A stretch of 64,000 nucleotides of DNA from Brachynemurus nebulosus (taxonomy: Eukaryota > Arthropoda > Insecta > Neuroptera > Myrmeleontidae), in assembly GCA_035578155.1 (NCBI GenBank), contig JAPWDM010000007.1, forward strand, positions 33,268,413-33,332,412, in the 5' to 3' direction. Both the position numbers and the translations under genes were made by a program. Shown in pieces: positions 1-12,242 of the stretch (positions are counted from its first letter, which is position 1; each line of letters begins with the position of its first letter). The notes beneath the pieces were generated by a model. It was not told the origin of the DNA, did not search any database, and was given only the letters and a program-made list of their open reading frames with translations.

Positions 1-1397
1 AATTGAGTGAAATCTTTTCTACTGAGTTCGAAATTGTATTATCAACATATTATATAAATTTTACAATTAATATTGAAATTAAAAAGTATGATTTTTTATA
101 CACTGCAGCGAAAAATTTATAAAAATAATTTCCAAAAGTCCCCGAACTAAACATTGCGTATCTCATGGTGTCCTCAAACCCTCTGATATATATTTGTTTG
201 ACGTCCACCAGGAATTTTAATCAACATCATGAACATTTGCATTTTATGTTACACAGTAAGCAAAATAAAATGTTACTTATAAATTATTGTAAAGATTCAA
301 AATCATAGGGAATACTCTTTTTACAATTTTTAAATTGGATTCAATTAGCGAATATGCATGAGAACTGTCCTCAAACTATCATTAGATACATACATATTCT
401 GTTGGCCACATTAAGAATCTTTTCTACTGAGTTCGAAATTGTATTATCAACATATTATATAAATTTTACAATTAATATTGAAATTAAAAAGTATGATTTT
501 TTATACACTGCAGCGAAAAATTTATAAAAATAATTTCCAAAAGTCCCCGAACTAAACATTGCGTATCTCATGGTGTCCTCAAACCCTCTGATATATATTT
601 GTTTGACGTCCACCAGGAATTTTAATCAACATCATGAACATTTGCATTTTATGTTACACAGTAAGCAAAATAAAATGTTGCTTATAAATTATTGTAAAGA
701 TTCAAAATCATAGGGAATACTCTTTTTACAATTTTTAAATTGGATTCAATTAGCGAATACGCATGAGAACTGTCCTCAAACTATCATTAAATACATACAT
801 ATTCTGTTGGTCACATTAAGAATCTTTTCTACTGAGTTCGAAATTGTATTATCAACATATTATATATAAATTTTACAATTAATATTGAAATTAAAAAGTA
901 TGATTTTTTATACACTGCAGCGAAAAATTTATAAAAATAATTTCCAAAAGTCCCCGAACTAAACATTGCGTATCTCATGGTGTCCTCAAACCCTCTGATA
1001 TATATTTGTTTGACGTCCACCAGGAATTTTAATCAACATCATGAACATTTGCATTTTATGTTACACAGTAAGCAAAATAAAATGTTACTTATAAATTATT
1101 GTAAAGATTCAAAATCATAGGGAATACTCTTTTTACAATTTTTAAATTGGATTCAATTAGCGAATACGCATGAGAACTGTCCTCAAACTATCATTAAATA
1201 CATACATATTCTGTTGGCCACATTAAGAATCTTTTCTACTGAGTTCGAAATTGTATTATCAACATATTATATAAATTTTACAATTAATATTGAAATTAAA
1301 AAGTAGTATTTTTTATACACTGCAGCGAAAAATTTATAAAAATAATTTCCAAAAGTCCCTGAACTAAACATTGCGTATCTCACGGTGTCCTCAAACT

Positions 1398-1454
<57 letters not shown>

Positions 1455-3118
1455 GTTTGACGTCCACCAGGAATTTTAATCAACATCATGAACATTTGCA
1501 TTTTATGTTACACAGTAAGCAAAATAAAATGTTACTTGTAAATTATTATAAAGATTCAAAGTCATAGGGACTACTCTTTTTACAATTTTTAAATTGGATT
1601 CAATTAGCGAATATGCATGAGAACTGTCCTCAAACTATCATTAAATACATACATATTCTGTTGGCCACATTAAGAATCTTTTCTACTGAGTTCGAAATTG
1701 TATTATCAACATATTATATAAATTTTACAATTAATATTGAAATTAAAAAGTATGATTTTTTATACACTGCAGCGGAAAATTTATAAAAATAATTTCCAAA
1801 AGTCCCCGAACTAAACATTGCGTATCTCATGGTGTCCTCAAACCCTCTGATATATATTTGTTTGACGTCCACCAGGAATTTTAATCAACATCATGAACAT
1901 TTGCATTTTATGTTACACAGTAAGCAAAATAAAATGTTACTTATAAATTATTATAAAGATTCAAAGTCATAGGGAATACTCTTTTTACAATTTTTAAATT
2001 GGATTCAATTAGCGAATACGCATGAGAACTGTCCTCAAACTATCATTAAATACATACATATTCTGTTGGTCACATTAAGAATCTTTTCTACTGAGTTCGA
2101 AATTGTGTTATCAACATATTATATAAATTTTACAATTAAGATTGAAATTAAAAAGTATGATTTTTTATACACTGCAGCGAAAAATTTATAAAAATAATTT
2201 CCAAAAGTCCCCGAACTAAACATTGCGTATCTCATGGTGTCCTCAAACCCTCTGATATATATTTGTTTGACGTCCACCAGGAATTTTAATCAACATCATG
2301 AACATTTGCATTTTATGTTACACAGTAAGCAAAATAAAATGTTACTTATAAATTATTGTAAAGATTCAAAATCATAGGGAATACTCTTTTTACAATTTTT
2401 AAATTGGATTCAATTAGCGAATACGCATGAGAACTGTCCTCAAACTATCATTAAATACATACATATTCTGTTGGTCACATTAAGAATCTTTTCTACTGAG
2501 TTCGAAATTGTATTATCAACATATTATATAAATTTTACAATTAATATTGAAATTAAAAAGTATGATTTTTTATACACTGCAGCGAAAAATTTATAAAAAT
2601 AATTTCCAAAAGTCCCCGAACTAAACATTGCGTATCTCATGGTGTCCTCAAACCCTCTGATATATATTTGTTTGACGTCCACCAGGAATTTTAATCAACA
2701 TCATGAACATTTGCATTTTGTGTTACACAGTAAACAAAATAAAATGCTACTTATAAATTATTATAAAGATTCAAAGTCATAGGGAATACACTTTTTACAA
2801 TTTTTAAATTGGATTCAATTAGCGAATACGCATGAGAACTGTCCTCAAACTATCATTAAATACATACATATTCTGTTGGTCACATTAAGAATCTTTTCTA
2901 GTGAGTTCGAAATTGTATTATCAACATATTATATAAATTTTACAATTAATATTGAAATTAAAAAGTAGTATTTTTTATACACTGCAGCGAAAAATTTATA
3001 AAAATAATTTCCAAAAGTCCCTGAACTAAACATTGCGTATCTCACGGTGTCCTCAAACTCTCTGATATATATATATCTGTTTGACGTCCACCAGGAATTT
3101 TAATCAACATCATGAACA

Positions 3119-3120
<2 letters not shown>
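1..3120. repeat. Satellite array of about 405-bp monomers
   Basis: The landmark AATCTTTTCTACTGAGTTCG recurs near 11, 416, 821, 1228, 1675, 2080, 2485 and (one change) 2890, giving eight head-to-tail monomers of 405-407 bp. The fourth is about 447 bp because a short TA run in it has expanded. Monomers differ by only a few substitutions, so the array has been homogenised recently. The eighth monomer is cut off by a long TA microsatellite, and the first is cut by the window edge. No coding function is apparent. Open frames that recur here follow the repeat period and one reads through the TA run. Confidence 0.95.
1404..1453. repeat. (TA)n expansion inside satellite monomer 4
   Basis: About 24 TA dinucleotides replace the short GATATATATTTG run found at this place in ordinary monomers. 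It explains the extra 40 bp of monomer 4. Confidence 0.95.

Positions 3121-3211
<91 letters not shown>
3121..3211. repeat. (TA)n microsatellite at satellite/Helitron-like junction
   Basis: A tract of about 90 bp of nearly pure TA dinucleotides. Its left side abuts the broken eighth satellite monomer and its right side abuts the 3' half of a Helitron-like element. The junction may be a recombination point between two TA runs (inference). Confidence 0.95.
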
Positions 3212-3214
<3 letters not shown>

Positions 3215-3342
3215 TTTAGTGAATATTATTTTCGGTTTCTAGGGACCTCAAAACAAATTTCTACCATAGTCCCGGGCTCAAGTCCCGTCATGACACCTAC
3301 TGTAATAGCTGAATTTCCAGAATTCTTTCTGGAAATTCGCTA
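3212..3342 (+). mobile_element. Helitron/HINE-like element, 3' end only (copy 1)
   Basis: It begins AAATTTTAGTGAATATTATT and runs through TCTACCATAGTCCCGGGCTC to a terminal hairpin at 3311-3338 (12-bp perfect stem GAATTTCCAGAA, 4-nt loop), then ends CGCTA. Four other copies in the window share these blocks and lose similarity just after CGCTA. A 3' hairpin followed by CTA, an AT microsatellite in the body and subterminal inverted repeats fit the HINE/DINE-1 type of non-autonomous Helitron. The class assignment is inference. The 5' half is replaced by the (TA)n tract. Confidence 0.7.
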
Positions 3343-5571
3343 ATATTGTGAAAATCCTCTAGTTGAATAAATGCTATTTTCATCTGAAACAAAACATTTT
3401 CAAATTAACAAACCTAAATTTATTCATAAATTGGTAAAAAATAAATAGTTCATACTTACTAAAATTTCCTCACTGATACCTAACCGAAATCTGGAATACA
3501 TATTAGAAAAATGTCTTCCATTGGCCTCCGGCAATGCTACATTCTGAAACATACTTTTATATTTTTTTGAAATAAAAAATTATCAAACATTTGCAAATTT
3601 TATAATATATTAACACTCTTCGAACTATCTTTAAAAAAGGTAGTTGGAACAGCGACGCGTGCCCACGTGTTGAACGGTACCAACACTCCCACAAACCCCC
3701 GTATTTTTATAATACGGTTCCAAAAAAATTTATTTAAAAAATCTCAAAATTTACAAAATTTTATAATTTATAATACTTAAGTATACATTAATAATTAATT
3801 GAAGGAAAAATTTATGGATACTTAAACTCCGGTGGAACGGAATCCAGACTAGCGTATGATAATCTCGTTTCTTCACCAATAACTGGCTGCACAATATGAT
3901 GTACTAGGAAGAAAAGGTATCTGAAACTCACAACAAAATTTAACTTTTTATACATATTCACTTCCTGAATGAAAATACGTTCCAGCCAAAGGAAAGATGG
4001 ATAAGTCCTCCATAAATTTACACTGTAGTGAAACAATGAAAAAAAATTTTGAATATTAATAAAAATCATATCAAATAGGATGAAATTTGAACGGACGCAA
4101 ACCAAAAACCCTGAAACTAAAAAACAAAAAATATTATATTAATTTATGTTTTCTTTCAAAATTTTATTAAAAATTAAAATAAAAATATAAAAATTGTTAA
4201 AAAATATATATAAACATAATTTGCAACTGGAAACCATTCTACCAACATATCTCAGCACAGTGACTCGAATTAAAAAAAAAAAATTTTAATTCTTTTTTCT
4301 CAAAGTGCTGATTTATGTGGCGGTAAAACGTCCACAGTCACCACGGAGCCCTCAATTTTGTACCATTTGTACAAACGAGGGTGAAAAAAGCCTAAACACG
4401 GAGGGTCGCGGACTAAGTTTCGCCCATACCCCTACGTCTACACAACCTTTCCAGCAGGTCTGTATTGGTATGATGCATCAGAAGATTGGGGGACAAATCC
4501 CTGATACAAATACTATACAACTTTGCCGTATTATTATTTGTGTAGAGGCCCAGCTGAAAAGGAAAACCCTAAGACCCTGAGAGATATTGCGGCCTACTGC
4601 AAATATCACCAGGTCCCTATCATTTACCGACCAAATTCCAAGTGAATTCGGTAGTCAGGTCTGAAGGACCTACGCTAACTTATTGGATGGCATCACGCCT
4701 AATTTGTCCCTAGCCCATTCGGCAACAATCTTGCAGTTTCGGACCGATATGGGATGCCATCACTCTAAGAAATTATACAAAAACAATACAAAAGCCTAAA
4801 AAAATTGAGTGACATATAACCGGGGCTTCCCTAGCCTATTTTGGCAACAAATCTTGCAGTTTCGGACCAAAACAGGATGTCACTCTTTCTAGCTTATATC
4901 TAAAAATGAGCATGCAAATGTAGAAAAAAAAATAAAAAATAAACTCTATAATATACAGATATTTTGGTTAGTGAAGTAAGTTCAAAATGCAAAATGTTGT
5001 CGATTAGTAATCTATAATCTGTATGTTATAGAATTTTATTATAAAAAAAATCATGCAACAAACCTGCGCGTGGTACCACAATTTGTGGATAGCACGCCTT
5101 GCATATATTCACTTTCACTTTAATTTAAATTGAAAGTTTTCGGTTTTATATTTATTCACCATATTTTAAATTTACGGTACGGAATATCGGATTAAAAAAC
5201 ACAAACTCACTTTCTATGCACAACAAAATCCTTGCACTAATACACATAACACTTCGCGAACCGACAATTTTGTATGGAAATCGTCACCTAGTACTAAGTC
5301 CCAATTTAAGATCTCCCGTATTTTAGACGGATGTGATAACCTAGCGAATACCGCGGTTGACCGCATTAACGGTTGTCGCAGATACCGTTATCCGAATGTG
5401 AACATTCGTATACCACCCATGTTTACCTGGAACAAAAATTGATATATATTAGGCATCCACCAGAGAAAGGTACATTATAATTTGTTTTCCGGTCCACTTA
5501 AGTTAGGTAAATATGGTAATTAGACCAGTTGGAGCATATGCGGTTTTCACCGGAATTTACGGTTCCTATAG
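3343..5571. other. No recognisable gene; sparse sequence with one local duplication
   Basis: AT-rich sequence. A short duplication is visible at about 4706-4885, where GGCAACAATCTTGCAGTTTC recurs near 4840 with one inserted A, at a spacing of about 123 bp. The region 4300-4700 is richer in G and C and carries a 91-codon open frame, but its translation resembles nothing I recognise and it lies in no splice context. I see no RNA gene or promoter that can be supported. Confidence 0.5.
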
Positions 5572-5615
5572 ACCGCATAAAAAAAGGTTTGCCTGTAATT
5601 CTATTTAAATTTAAA

Positions 5616-6150
5616 GAATTGCTTTTAAAAATTTTCGAATGTTTAAAAACATGTCGATATTTATCGGTATTATATGGTCGGCTAAATGGTCGGAAAGCGA
5701 CATTTCATATTACACGACCTTATGTTATTCGAATTAATGGCGGAAATGATTTCATACTACAAGAAATTTATTCAGAGTTAAAGAATTGCTTTTAAACATT
5801 TCTCTAATACTTAAAAAAGTATGGATATTTATCTGAATTACTTGATCGACCAAGTGGTCGGAAAACGATATTTCGTATTACAGCCCAACCAATATAAGGT
5901 TGCCGGTCAGATGCGCAAATGAAAGAGTACGACAACAAGAATTAAACATATAACATATATGCATAAAAGTGTGATAGAAGTTGTGTTTGTCTACTGCGCG
6001 TACAACCTTGACCGGGAACCTTATGTTGGTTGAGCTGTACATGACCTAATGTTATTCCAGTTAATGGCGGAAAAGTTTTCAGACTACAAGAAATCTATTC
6101 AAAATTAAAGGCTTGACTTTAAACATTTTTCTAATTCTTAAAAAAAAATG
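5616..6150. repeat. Tandem repeat of about 166-bp units, second unit interrupted by a MITE
   Basis: The motif GAATTGCTTTTAAA starts units at 5616 and 5783, and a diverged third unit starts near 6107. When the 157-bp MITE and its TA duplication are removed, the second spacing is also about 165 bp. The sequence just before the array (about 5572-5600) resembles the terminal sequence of the dispersed TACAGCTAAAC element family found near 18 kb and 30.8 kb. Confidence 0.8.
5881..6037. mobile_element. 157-bp MITE with TA target duplication
   Basis: The ends are inverted repeats of about 29 bp (left begins CAGCCCAACCAATATAAGGT; the right end read backwards begins CAGCTCAACCAACATAAGGT). TA flanks both sides (5879-5880 and 6038-6039). 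The neighbouring tandem unit supplies an uninterrupted version of the target (TATTACACGACC at about 5710), confirming a single TA before insertion. TA duplication plus CAG ends fit a Tc1/mariner-type MITE. Confidence 0.88.
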
Positions 6151-6607
6151 TTAACGTGTCACTTTGGGATTCTAGACGTTTTTTTCTTACCAGGCCCTCT
6201 CACACCTCCTCAAGTTATAGAGCTCACAAGTCACAAAAAATATAAGACAAAACTAAATAATGTGAAAAACTAAAACAGATCTCTAATATTGATTCAAATA
6301 TTCCAGAATAAACAGTTTTACCGAGCCCTTCAAAAAAAGAAAAAAAAACGGAGGTTCTTGCCATTTACCTCATTTGTCTATGCGATGATCCAACCCTGTG
6401 TAAAGGTTGGGGGTCAGTAACTAATAAGGGACTGAGCAGTTGACTCTTTAAGCGTTTATGAATAATAGCCGAAAAGTAAGAAATCATTCTGTTTAAAAGT
6501 TACAAAATATCAAAATGTATTTTACGACTTGAGGGCTAGATGGGTGCATTTTTAAGGGCAGTTCTCGTAAATAAAGTTGCTGCAGGCTTTGCAACCAATA
6601 AATGTTA
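6150..6607. other. No gene seen
   Basis: AT-rich spacer between the 166-bp repeat and the 1178-bp array. Nothing recognisable beyond A/T homopolymer runs. Confidence 0.5.
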
Positions 6608-6980
6608 GCTGCGCGAAGTTAGCGCCGCGAAATTTTTTTTTTTTTTTTGATGTTTTAAATTTTTTTCTCTCTAATTATATAATTAAATCAAAAAAGAATT
6701 TCGCGCTTCGATGGGGCAAATTTAAAAGTATTAGAAAAAAATATTTTGATGATTAAAAAACTTTTTTTTATTTTTTTAATGCTAATTCATATGTCAAAAT
6801 ATTTAAATTATATATATAATGATAAGTTATTATTGTTAAAAGAATTGCTTTTTAACATTTCTAAGGCAATTTTAAATTCGGAAAGGGCATTTAAAGGGCT
6901 ATTTTTTAAACTATCACACGTTCATTTAGAAGTAGATTTAAAAAAGGAAAAAAAATTTCGCGGCGCCAACGTCGCGTAGC
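6608..6980. mobile_element. 373-bp MITE, array copy 1
   Basis: Terminal inverted repeats of about 30 bp begin GCTGCGCGAAGTTAGCGCCG at the left; the right end read backwards begins GCTACGCGACGTTGGCGCCG. TA flanks at 6606-6607 and 6981-6982 fit a TA target duplication. The interior is AT-rich and non-coding. This copy has the best preserved ends. Confidence 0.88.
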
Positions 6981-7800
6981 TATAAACGTTAACGTTTTTT
7001 AGCGTAGACCAAACTTAGGGTCAAGAATATCCGAAATTAGGCAAAATGTGGCCAATTTCGAAAAAAAGTAAACAGATTTACTAATTCACTTCACTTGGAT
7101 TGAATTACCTAGAAACGATTCTACAATTTATAAATAATTGTATATTGTAATTCGAATGTAGAAAAATGTTTAACTGGTCGAATATTGGTGCATTTACCCT
7201 AACTACTGGAAAATTTCGTGGCTAGTATTTGATAAACATGATAAATACTCTAACTGTGCCATCTTACAAAAATCAAGCAAAGTTTATAGATTCGATTTAT
7301 GTACACACAATGTTTTACAGAGGGCAGCATAACTGTAGATTGCTGCCATCTATTGATGCAACTGTTAACCATATTACGTTTGTTGACATTAAGAAAAAAA
7401 TTGTCAATTTTCTTTCTAAATATCTTGCGAAGGGAAATATTACTGAAAATTTAATTTTACTGTAAAAATTATTTTCCAATATTGCTTGTGTTCACTAAGA
7501 AAATTCTGCTTGAAAATCTAACTGACAAAAAATTTTATAAGGAAACTTGTACCGTTTCGAACCAGAGGACTCTGATTTAAAAAAAGTAAAATTAATGTGC
7601 GTTAAATATTTTTTCACGGCTTTTCTCTGGTTTGTCATGGGTTTTTCACAGCATAAATTCCTACATTCTAAAGTGCATTCACATTCAAAAATTATTAGAA
7701 ATCCTTAGTTTTCTAACGAGTATTAATTTTTTTTTAATCAGAGCCCTATGATTTATAACGGTGCAAGCTTCGTTACAAAACGTTTTTAACAAAATTTTCA

Positions 7801-8158
7801 GCTAATCGAAGCTAGCGCCTCGAAATTTTTTTTCTTTTTTGATGTTTTTAATTTTTTTCTCTTTAATTATATGATAAAATCAAAAAATAATTTGGCGCTT
7901 CGGTGGGGCAAATTTTAAAGTATTAGGAAAAAATATTTTGATAATTAAAAAACTTTTTTTATTGTTTTAATGCTAATTTATATGCCAAAATGTTTAAATA
8001 ATGTATATAATGACAACTTATTATTGCTAAAAGATACAGCTAAGGCAATTTTAAATTCGGAAAGGGCATTTAAAGGGCTATTTTTTAAACTATCACATGT
8101 TCATTTAGAAGTAGATTTAAAAAAGGAAAAAATTTTCGCGGCGCCAACGTCGCGTAGC
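7801..8158. mobile_element. MITE, array copy 2 (chimeric)
   Basis: The left part matches copy 4 (GCTAATCGAAGCTAGCGCCT, AAAGATACAGCTAAGG). From about 8053 to the right end it matches copy 1 (GGGCTATTTTTTAAACTATC, CGCGGCGCCAACGTCGCGTA). The switch lies within roughly 8040-8075. Confidence 0.85.
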
Positions 8159-8978
8159 TATAAACGTTAACGTTTTTTAGCGTAGACCAAACTTAGGGTC
8201 AAGAATATCCGAAATTAGGCAAAATGTGGCCAATTTCGAAAAAAAGTAAACAGATTTACTAATTCACTTCACTTGGATTGAATTACCTAGAAACGATTCT
8301 ACAATTTATAAATAATTGTATATTGTAATTCGAATGTAGAAAAATGTTTAACTGGTCGAATATTGGTGCATTTACCCTAACTACTGGAAAATTTCGTGGC
8401 TAGTATTTGATAAACATGATAAATACTCTAACTGTGCCATCTTACAAAAATCAAGCAAAGTTTATAGATTCGATTTATGTACACACAATGTTTTACAGAG
8501 GGCAGCATAACTGTAGATTGCTGCCATCTATTGATGCAACTGTTAACCATATTACGTTTGTTGACATTAAGAAAAAAATTGTCAATTTTCTTTCTAAATA
8601 TCTTGCGAAGGGAAATATTACTGAAAATTTAATTTTACTGTAAAAATTATTTTCCAATATTGCTTGTGTTCACTAAGAAAATTCTGCTTGAAAATCTAAC
8701 TGACAAAAAATTTTATAAGGAAACTTGTACCGTTTCGAACCAGAGGACTCTGATTTAAAAAAAGTAAAATTAATGTGCGTTAAATATTTTTTCACGGCTT
8801 TTCTCTGGTTTGTCATGGGTTTTTCACAGCATAAATTCCTACATTCTAAAGTGCATTCACATTCAAAAATTATTAGAAATCCTTAGTTTTCTAACGAGTA
8901 TTAATTTTTTTTTAATCAGAGCCCTATGATTTATAACGGTGCAAGCTTCGTTACAAAACGTTTTTAACAAAATTTTCA

Positions 8979-9336
8979 GCTAATCGAAGCTAGCGCCTCG
9001 AAATTTTTTTTCTTTTTTGATGTTTTTAATTTTTTTCTCTTTAATTATATGATAAAATCAAAAAATAATTTGGCGCTTCGGTGGGGCAAATTTTAAAGTA
9101 TTAGGAAAAAATATTTTGATAATTAAAAAACTTTTTTTATTGTTTTAATGCTAATTTATATGCCAAAATGTTTAAATAATGTATATAATGACAACTTATT
9201 ATTGCTAAAAGATACAGCTAAGGCAATTTTAAATTCGGAAAGGGCATTTAAAGGGCTATTTTTTAAACTATCACATGTTCATTTAGAAGTAGATTTAAAA
9301 AAGGAAAAAATTTTCGCGGCGCCAACGTCGCGTAGC
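8979..9336. mobile_element. MITE, array copy 3 (chimeric)
   Basis: Essentially identical to copy 2, with the same left-like-copy-4 and right-like-copy-1 structure, so it arose from copy 2 (or the reverse) by a later tandem duplication. Confidence 0.85.
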
Positions 9337-10156
9337 TATAAACGTTAACGTTTTTTAGCGTAGACCAAACTTAGGGTCAAGAATATCCGAAATTAGGCAA
9401 AATGTGGCCAATTTCGAAAAAAAGTAAACAGATTTACTAATTCACTTCACTTGGATTGAATTACCTAGAAACGATTCTACAATTTATAAATAATTGTATA
9501 TTGTAATTCGAATGTAGAAAAATGTTTAACTGGTCGAATATTGGTGCATTTACCCTAACTACTGGAAAATTTCGTGGCTAGTATTTGATAAACATGATAA
9601 ATACTCTAACAGTGCCATCTTACAAAAATCAAGCAAAGTTTATAGATTCGATTTATGTACACACAATGTTTTACAGAGGGCAGCATAACTGTAGATTGCT
9701 GCCATCTATTGATGCAACTGTTAACCATATTACGTTTGTTGACATTAAGAAAAAAATTGTCAATTTTCTTTCTAAATATCTTGCGAAGGGAAATATTACT
9801 GAAAATTTAATTTTACTGTAAAAATTATTTTCCAATATTGCTTGTGTTCACTAAGAAAATTCTGCTTGAAAATCTAACTGACAAAAAATTTTATAAGGAA
9901 ACTTGTACCGTTTCGAACCAGAGGACTCTGATTTAAAAAAAGTAAAATTAATGTGCGTTAAATATTTTTTCACGGCTTTTCTCTGGTTTGTCATGGGTTT
10001 TTCACAGCATAAATTCCTACATTCTAAAGTGCATTCACATTCAAAAATTATTAGAAATCCTTAGTTTTCTAACGAGTATTAATTTTTTTTTAATCAGAGC
10101 CCTCTGATTTATAACGGTGCAAGCTTCGTTACAAAACGTTTTTAACAAAATTTTCA

Positions 10157-10521
10157 GCTAAGCGAAGCTAGCGCCTCGAAATTTTTTTTCTTTTTTGATG
10201 TTTTTAATTTTTTTCTCTTTAATTATATGATTAAGTAAATCAAAAAATAATTTGGCGCTTCGGTGGGGCAAATTTAAAAGTATTAGGAAAAAATATTTTG
10301 ATAATTAAAAAACTTTTTTTATTGTTTTAATGCTAATTTATATGCCAAAATGTTTAAATAATATATATAATGACAACTTATTATTGCTAACAGATACAGC
10401 TAAGGCAATTTTATATTCGGAAAGGGCATTTAAAGGGACAATTTTTTAAGCTATCACACGTTGATTGGGAAGTTGATTTAAAAAAGATAAGAAAATTTTC
10501 GAGGCGCCAACGTCGCCTAGC
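10157..10521. mobile_element. MITE, array copy 4
   Basis: The left end matches copies 2 and 3. The right end carries private differences (GAGGCGCCAACGTCGCCTAGC), and the sequence after it is not array spacer. It is the original right-hand partner of the crossover. Confidence 0.85.
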
Positions 10522-11061
10522 TTAAATTTTCTCACAGTGAGGGCTCCGTTGGTAACACAGGAGTTTCTATGGCGATTTAGTAGCTTTGGTTTCTTTTTGA
10601 CAGAGGGGAAAGGGGTACAAATTCGATAGACGCTTGTGCAGGAAAAAATAATGGATAGGTTAAACAACAAGACGAAAATAACGCCCAGTTTACAAAAAAT
10701 TTTAAAAATGTAATGCTATTTATACAAAAATTCATATTGTTTGGCCTCAAAACGTTAATGTCGACCAAAAGGTAAAATTTAAAGTTTAAATAAATACGTC
10801 AATAAGTTGTGCCTGTGAAGCTTTTGTCAAAAGTGAAAATCTTATTAGTTTGCTTTCGTTTTCATGGAAATTGAGATTTATTAATTAAAAAATATTCTAT
10901 ATTTTATAACAAATTAGTGAAAATTTAATATACAAAAATATAAATTGTTTTTCAAATAATATGCATTGATTTGAGCGTGACTTTATGGTATTGCGTATTT
11001 GCAAATCATAAAACAAATAATTTACTTAGCAAAAAATACCGATTATTTTTTAAAAAACAAA

Positions 11062-11095
<34 letters not shown>

Positions 11096-11237
11096 CGTCG
11101 TATTTTATGCTAAGGAAGCTATATTTAATCTTCATAACCTAACCTATATTTAACCCAAATTATTTCATATTAACTCATTAACATCCTGTCAAAGTATTTT
11201 AATTTTTTTTTAAATTACAAATATTTTCGGGTCGACC
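10522..11237. other. No gene seen; (AAT)n run
   Basis: AT-rich. A trinucleotide run of about ten AAT units lies at 11062-11091. Nothing else is recognisable. Confidence 0.5.
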
Positions 11238-11404
11238 TATACACGATCAGTAATACTGTCAATATTTCGAAATACTGACAATATTACTGCTGGTGTATTG
11301 ACAATACTGACGTAACTTTATACATACAGAATTTATATTGTAAAATTTAAAAAAAAATTAATTTTTTTGTCAATAAATACTGACAGTATTACTGATTGTG
11401 TATA
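11238..11404. mobile_element. 167-bp inverted-repeat element
   Basis: The left end TATACACGATCAGTAATACT is matched by an inverted right end (ACTGATTGTGTATA). The repeat is about 24 bp with one or two mismatches. Internal copies of the ATACTGACAATATTACTG motif lie in both orientations, giving a foldback-like structure. Class not determined. Confidence 0.7.
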
Positions 11405-12242
11405 TCAATATGAAAGTTTATTGAGAATTAACTTTAACTAACTAATGCTAACAAATATTTACGAAAAGTTTATGATACGAAAACTTTTTTTAGTAGGGGG
11501 CACAGATTGCGAATTTGGGGAGCAGTTTCGTCTTGAAAAACTCAGAAAGGATGTGTTAGGATTTGTCAGGTACGATTTTTAGGTTAAGCAAAAATTCGGT
11601 ACATACCCTCCTGAGCACCTTTGTAAAATTTTCCACGGTATATTGTCTTTCAAGGTGATGATTCTTTAACTCGCGCGGTGTTTGCACTGGTCGTTCTGTA
11701 ATAGGGAAAAAAACCGTAAAATGAATTCGAATTCTTTTAATATTTCGGAAGAAGTTAGAATCTTAACACCTTGAGAATCATTGCTTAGTTTTTCATTGTT
11801 AAGTAATATATTAGCGTAATACTGCATCAGTTTAGACACTGTCGAAATATCTCAATATTTTGCAAACTTTAATAGTTTCCAGTTGCAAAAAGCTGAGTAA
11901 TCATTCAAAAATTTTTATTTTGCAGTTCTCAAGGTATTAACATTATTGCCACATTCAAATTTTTTGGGGACAGCGATAAAATATTGAGTAAAGGATGCGC
12001 AATTTTGGAAGGCTATTTCCCAGAAAGGTAATGTATAGTTTTTTGTTTAAAAGTACCCATTATGATTGAATGCCTGCCATAAATATTTGAAATTTAGCCT
12101 AAAGATAAAAGGCGGTTACCTGCAGAAGTATCCGTAAAGTAAAAAAAATTGAATTTTAAGTCTGTGGGCTAATTTACAATGGGGGGTTGGGGGATTTTCT
12201 CAAAAAGATCATATTGGATGTCAGAGAAAGGCACAATTAAAC
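11405..12242. other. No gene seen
   Basis: Slightly less AT-rich stretches near 11500-11760 and 11940-12020 carry no long frame or recognisable domain, and no mobile-element ends were found. Confidence 0.45.

Larger units (their letters stand above)
6608..10521. repeat. 1178-bp tandem array bounded by MITE copies
   Basis: The order is MITE - spacer - MITE - spacer - MITE - spacer - MITE. MITE starts are 6608, 7801, 8979 and 10157, so the last two periods are exactly 1178 bp and the first is 1193 bp. Spacers of about 820 bp are nearly identical. The array begins at a MITE left end and stops at a MITE right end, after which similarity is lost. The two middle MITEs are chimeras of the outer two, the expected product of unequal crossing-over between directly repeated MITEs. 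A 78-codon frame recurs in each spacer only because the spacer is duplicated. Confidence 0.93.

Noticed and set aside
829..1567. Short frames in the satellite, including Tyr-Ile repeats on both strands
   Set aside because: They recur with the 405-bp repeat and one reads through the (TA)n run; the conservation is of DNA copies, not protein.
1..3120. Possible CRISPR-like regular repeat
   Set aside because: Monomers of 405 bp without unique spacers, in an animal genome with introns; this is a satellite.
4305..4580. 91-codon frame with several cysteines
   Set aside because: No similarity recognised, no splice or promoter context, and no copy elsewhere in the window. Could be an exon of an unknown gene, but nothing supports it.
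7229..9821. An identical 78-residue frame present three times
   Set aside because: It lies in the duplicated spacer of the 1178-bp array. Identity follows from recent duplication; there is no recognised domain, and the only difference noted is silent, which is too little to show selection.
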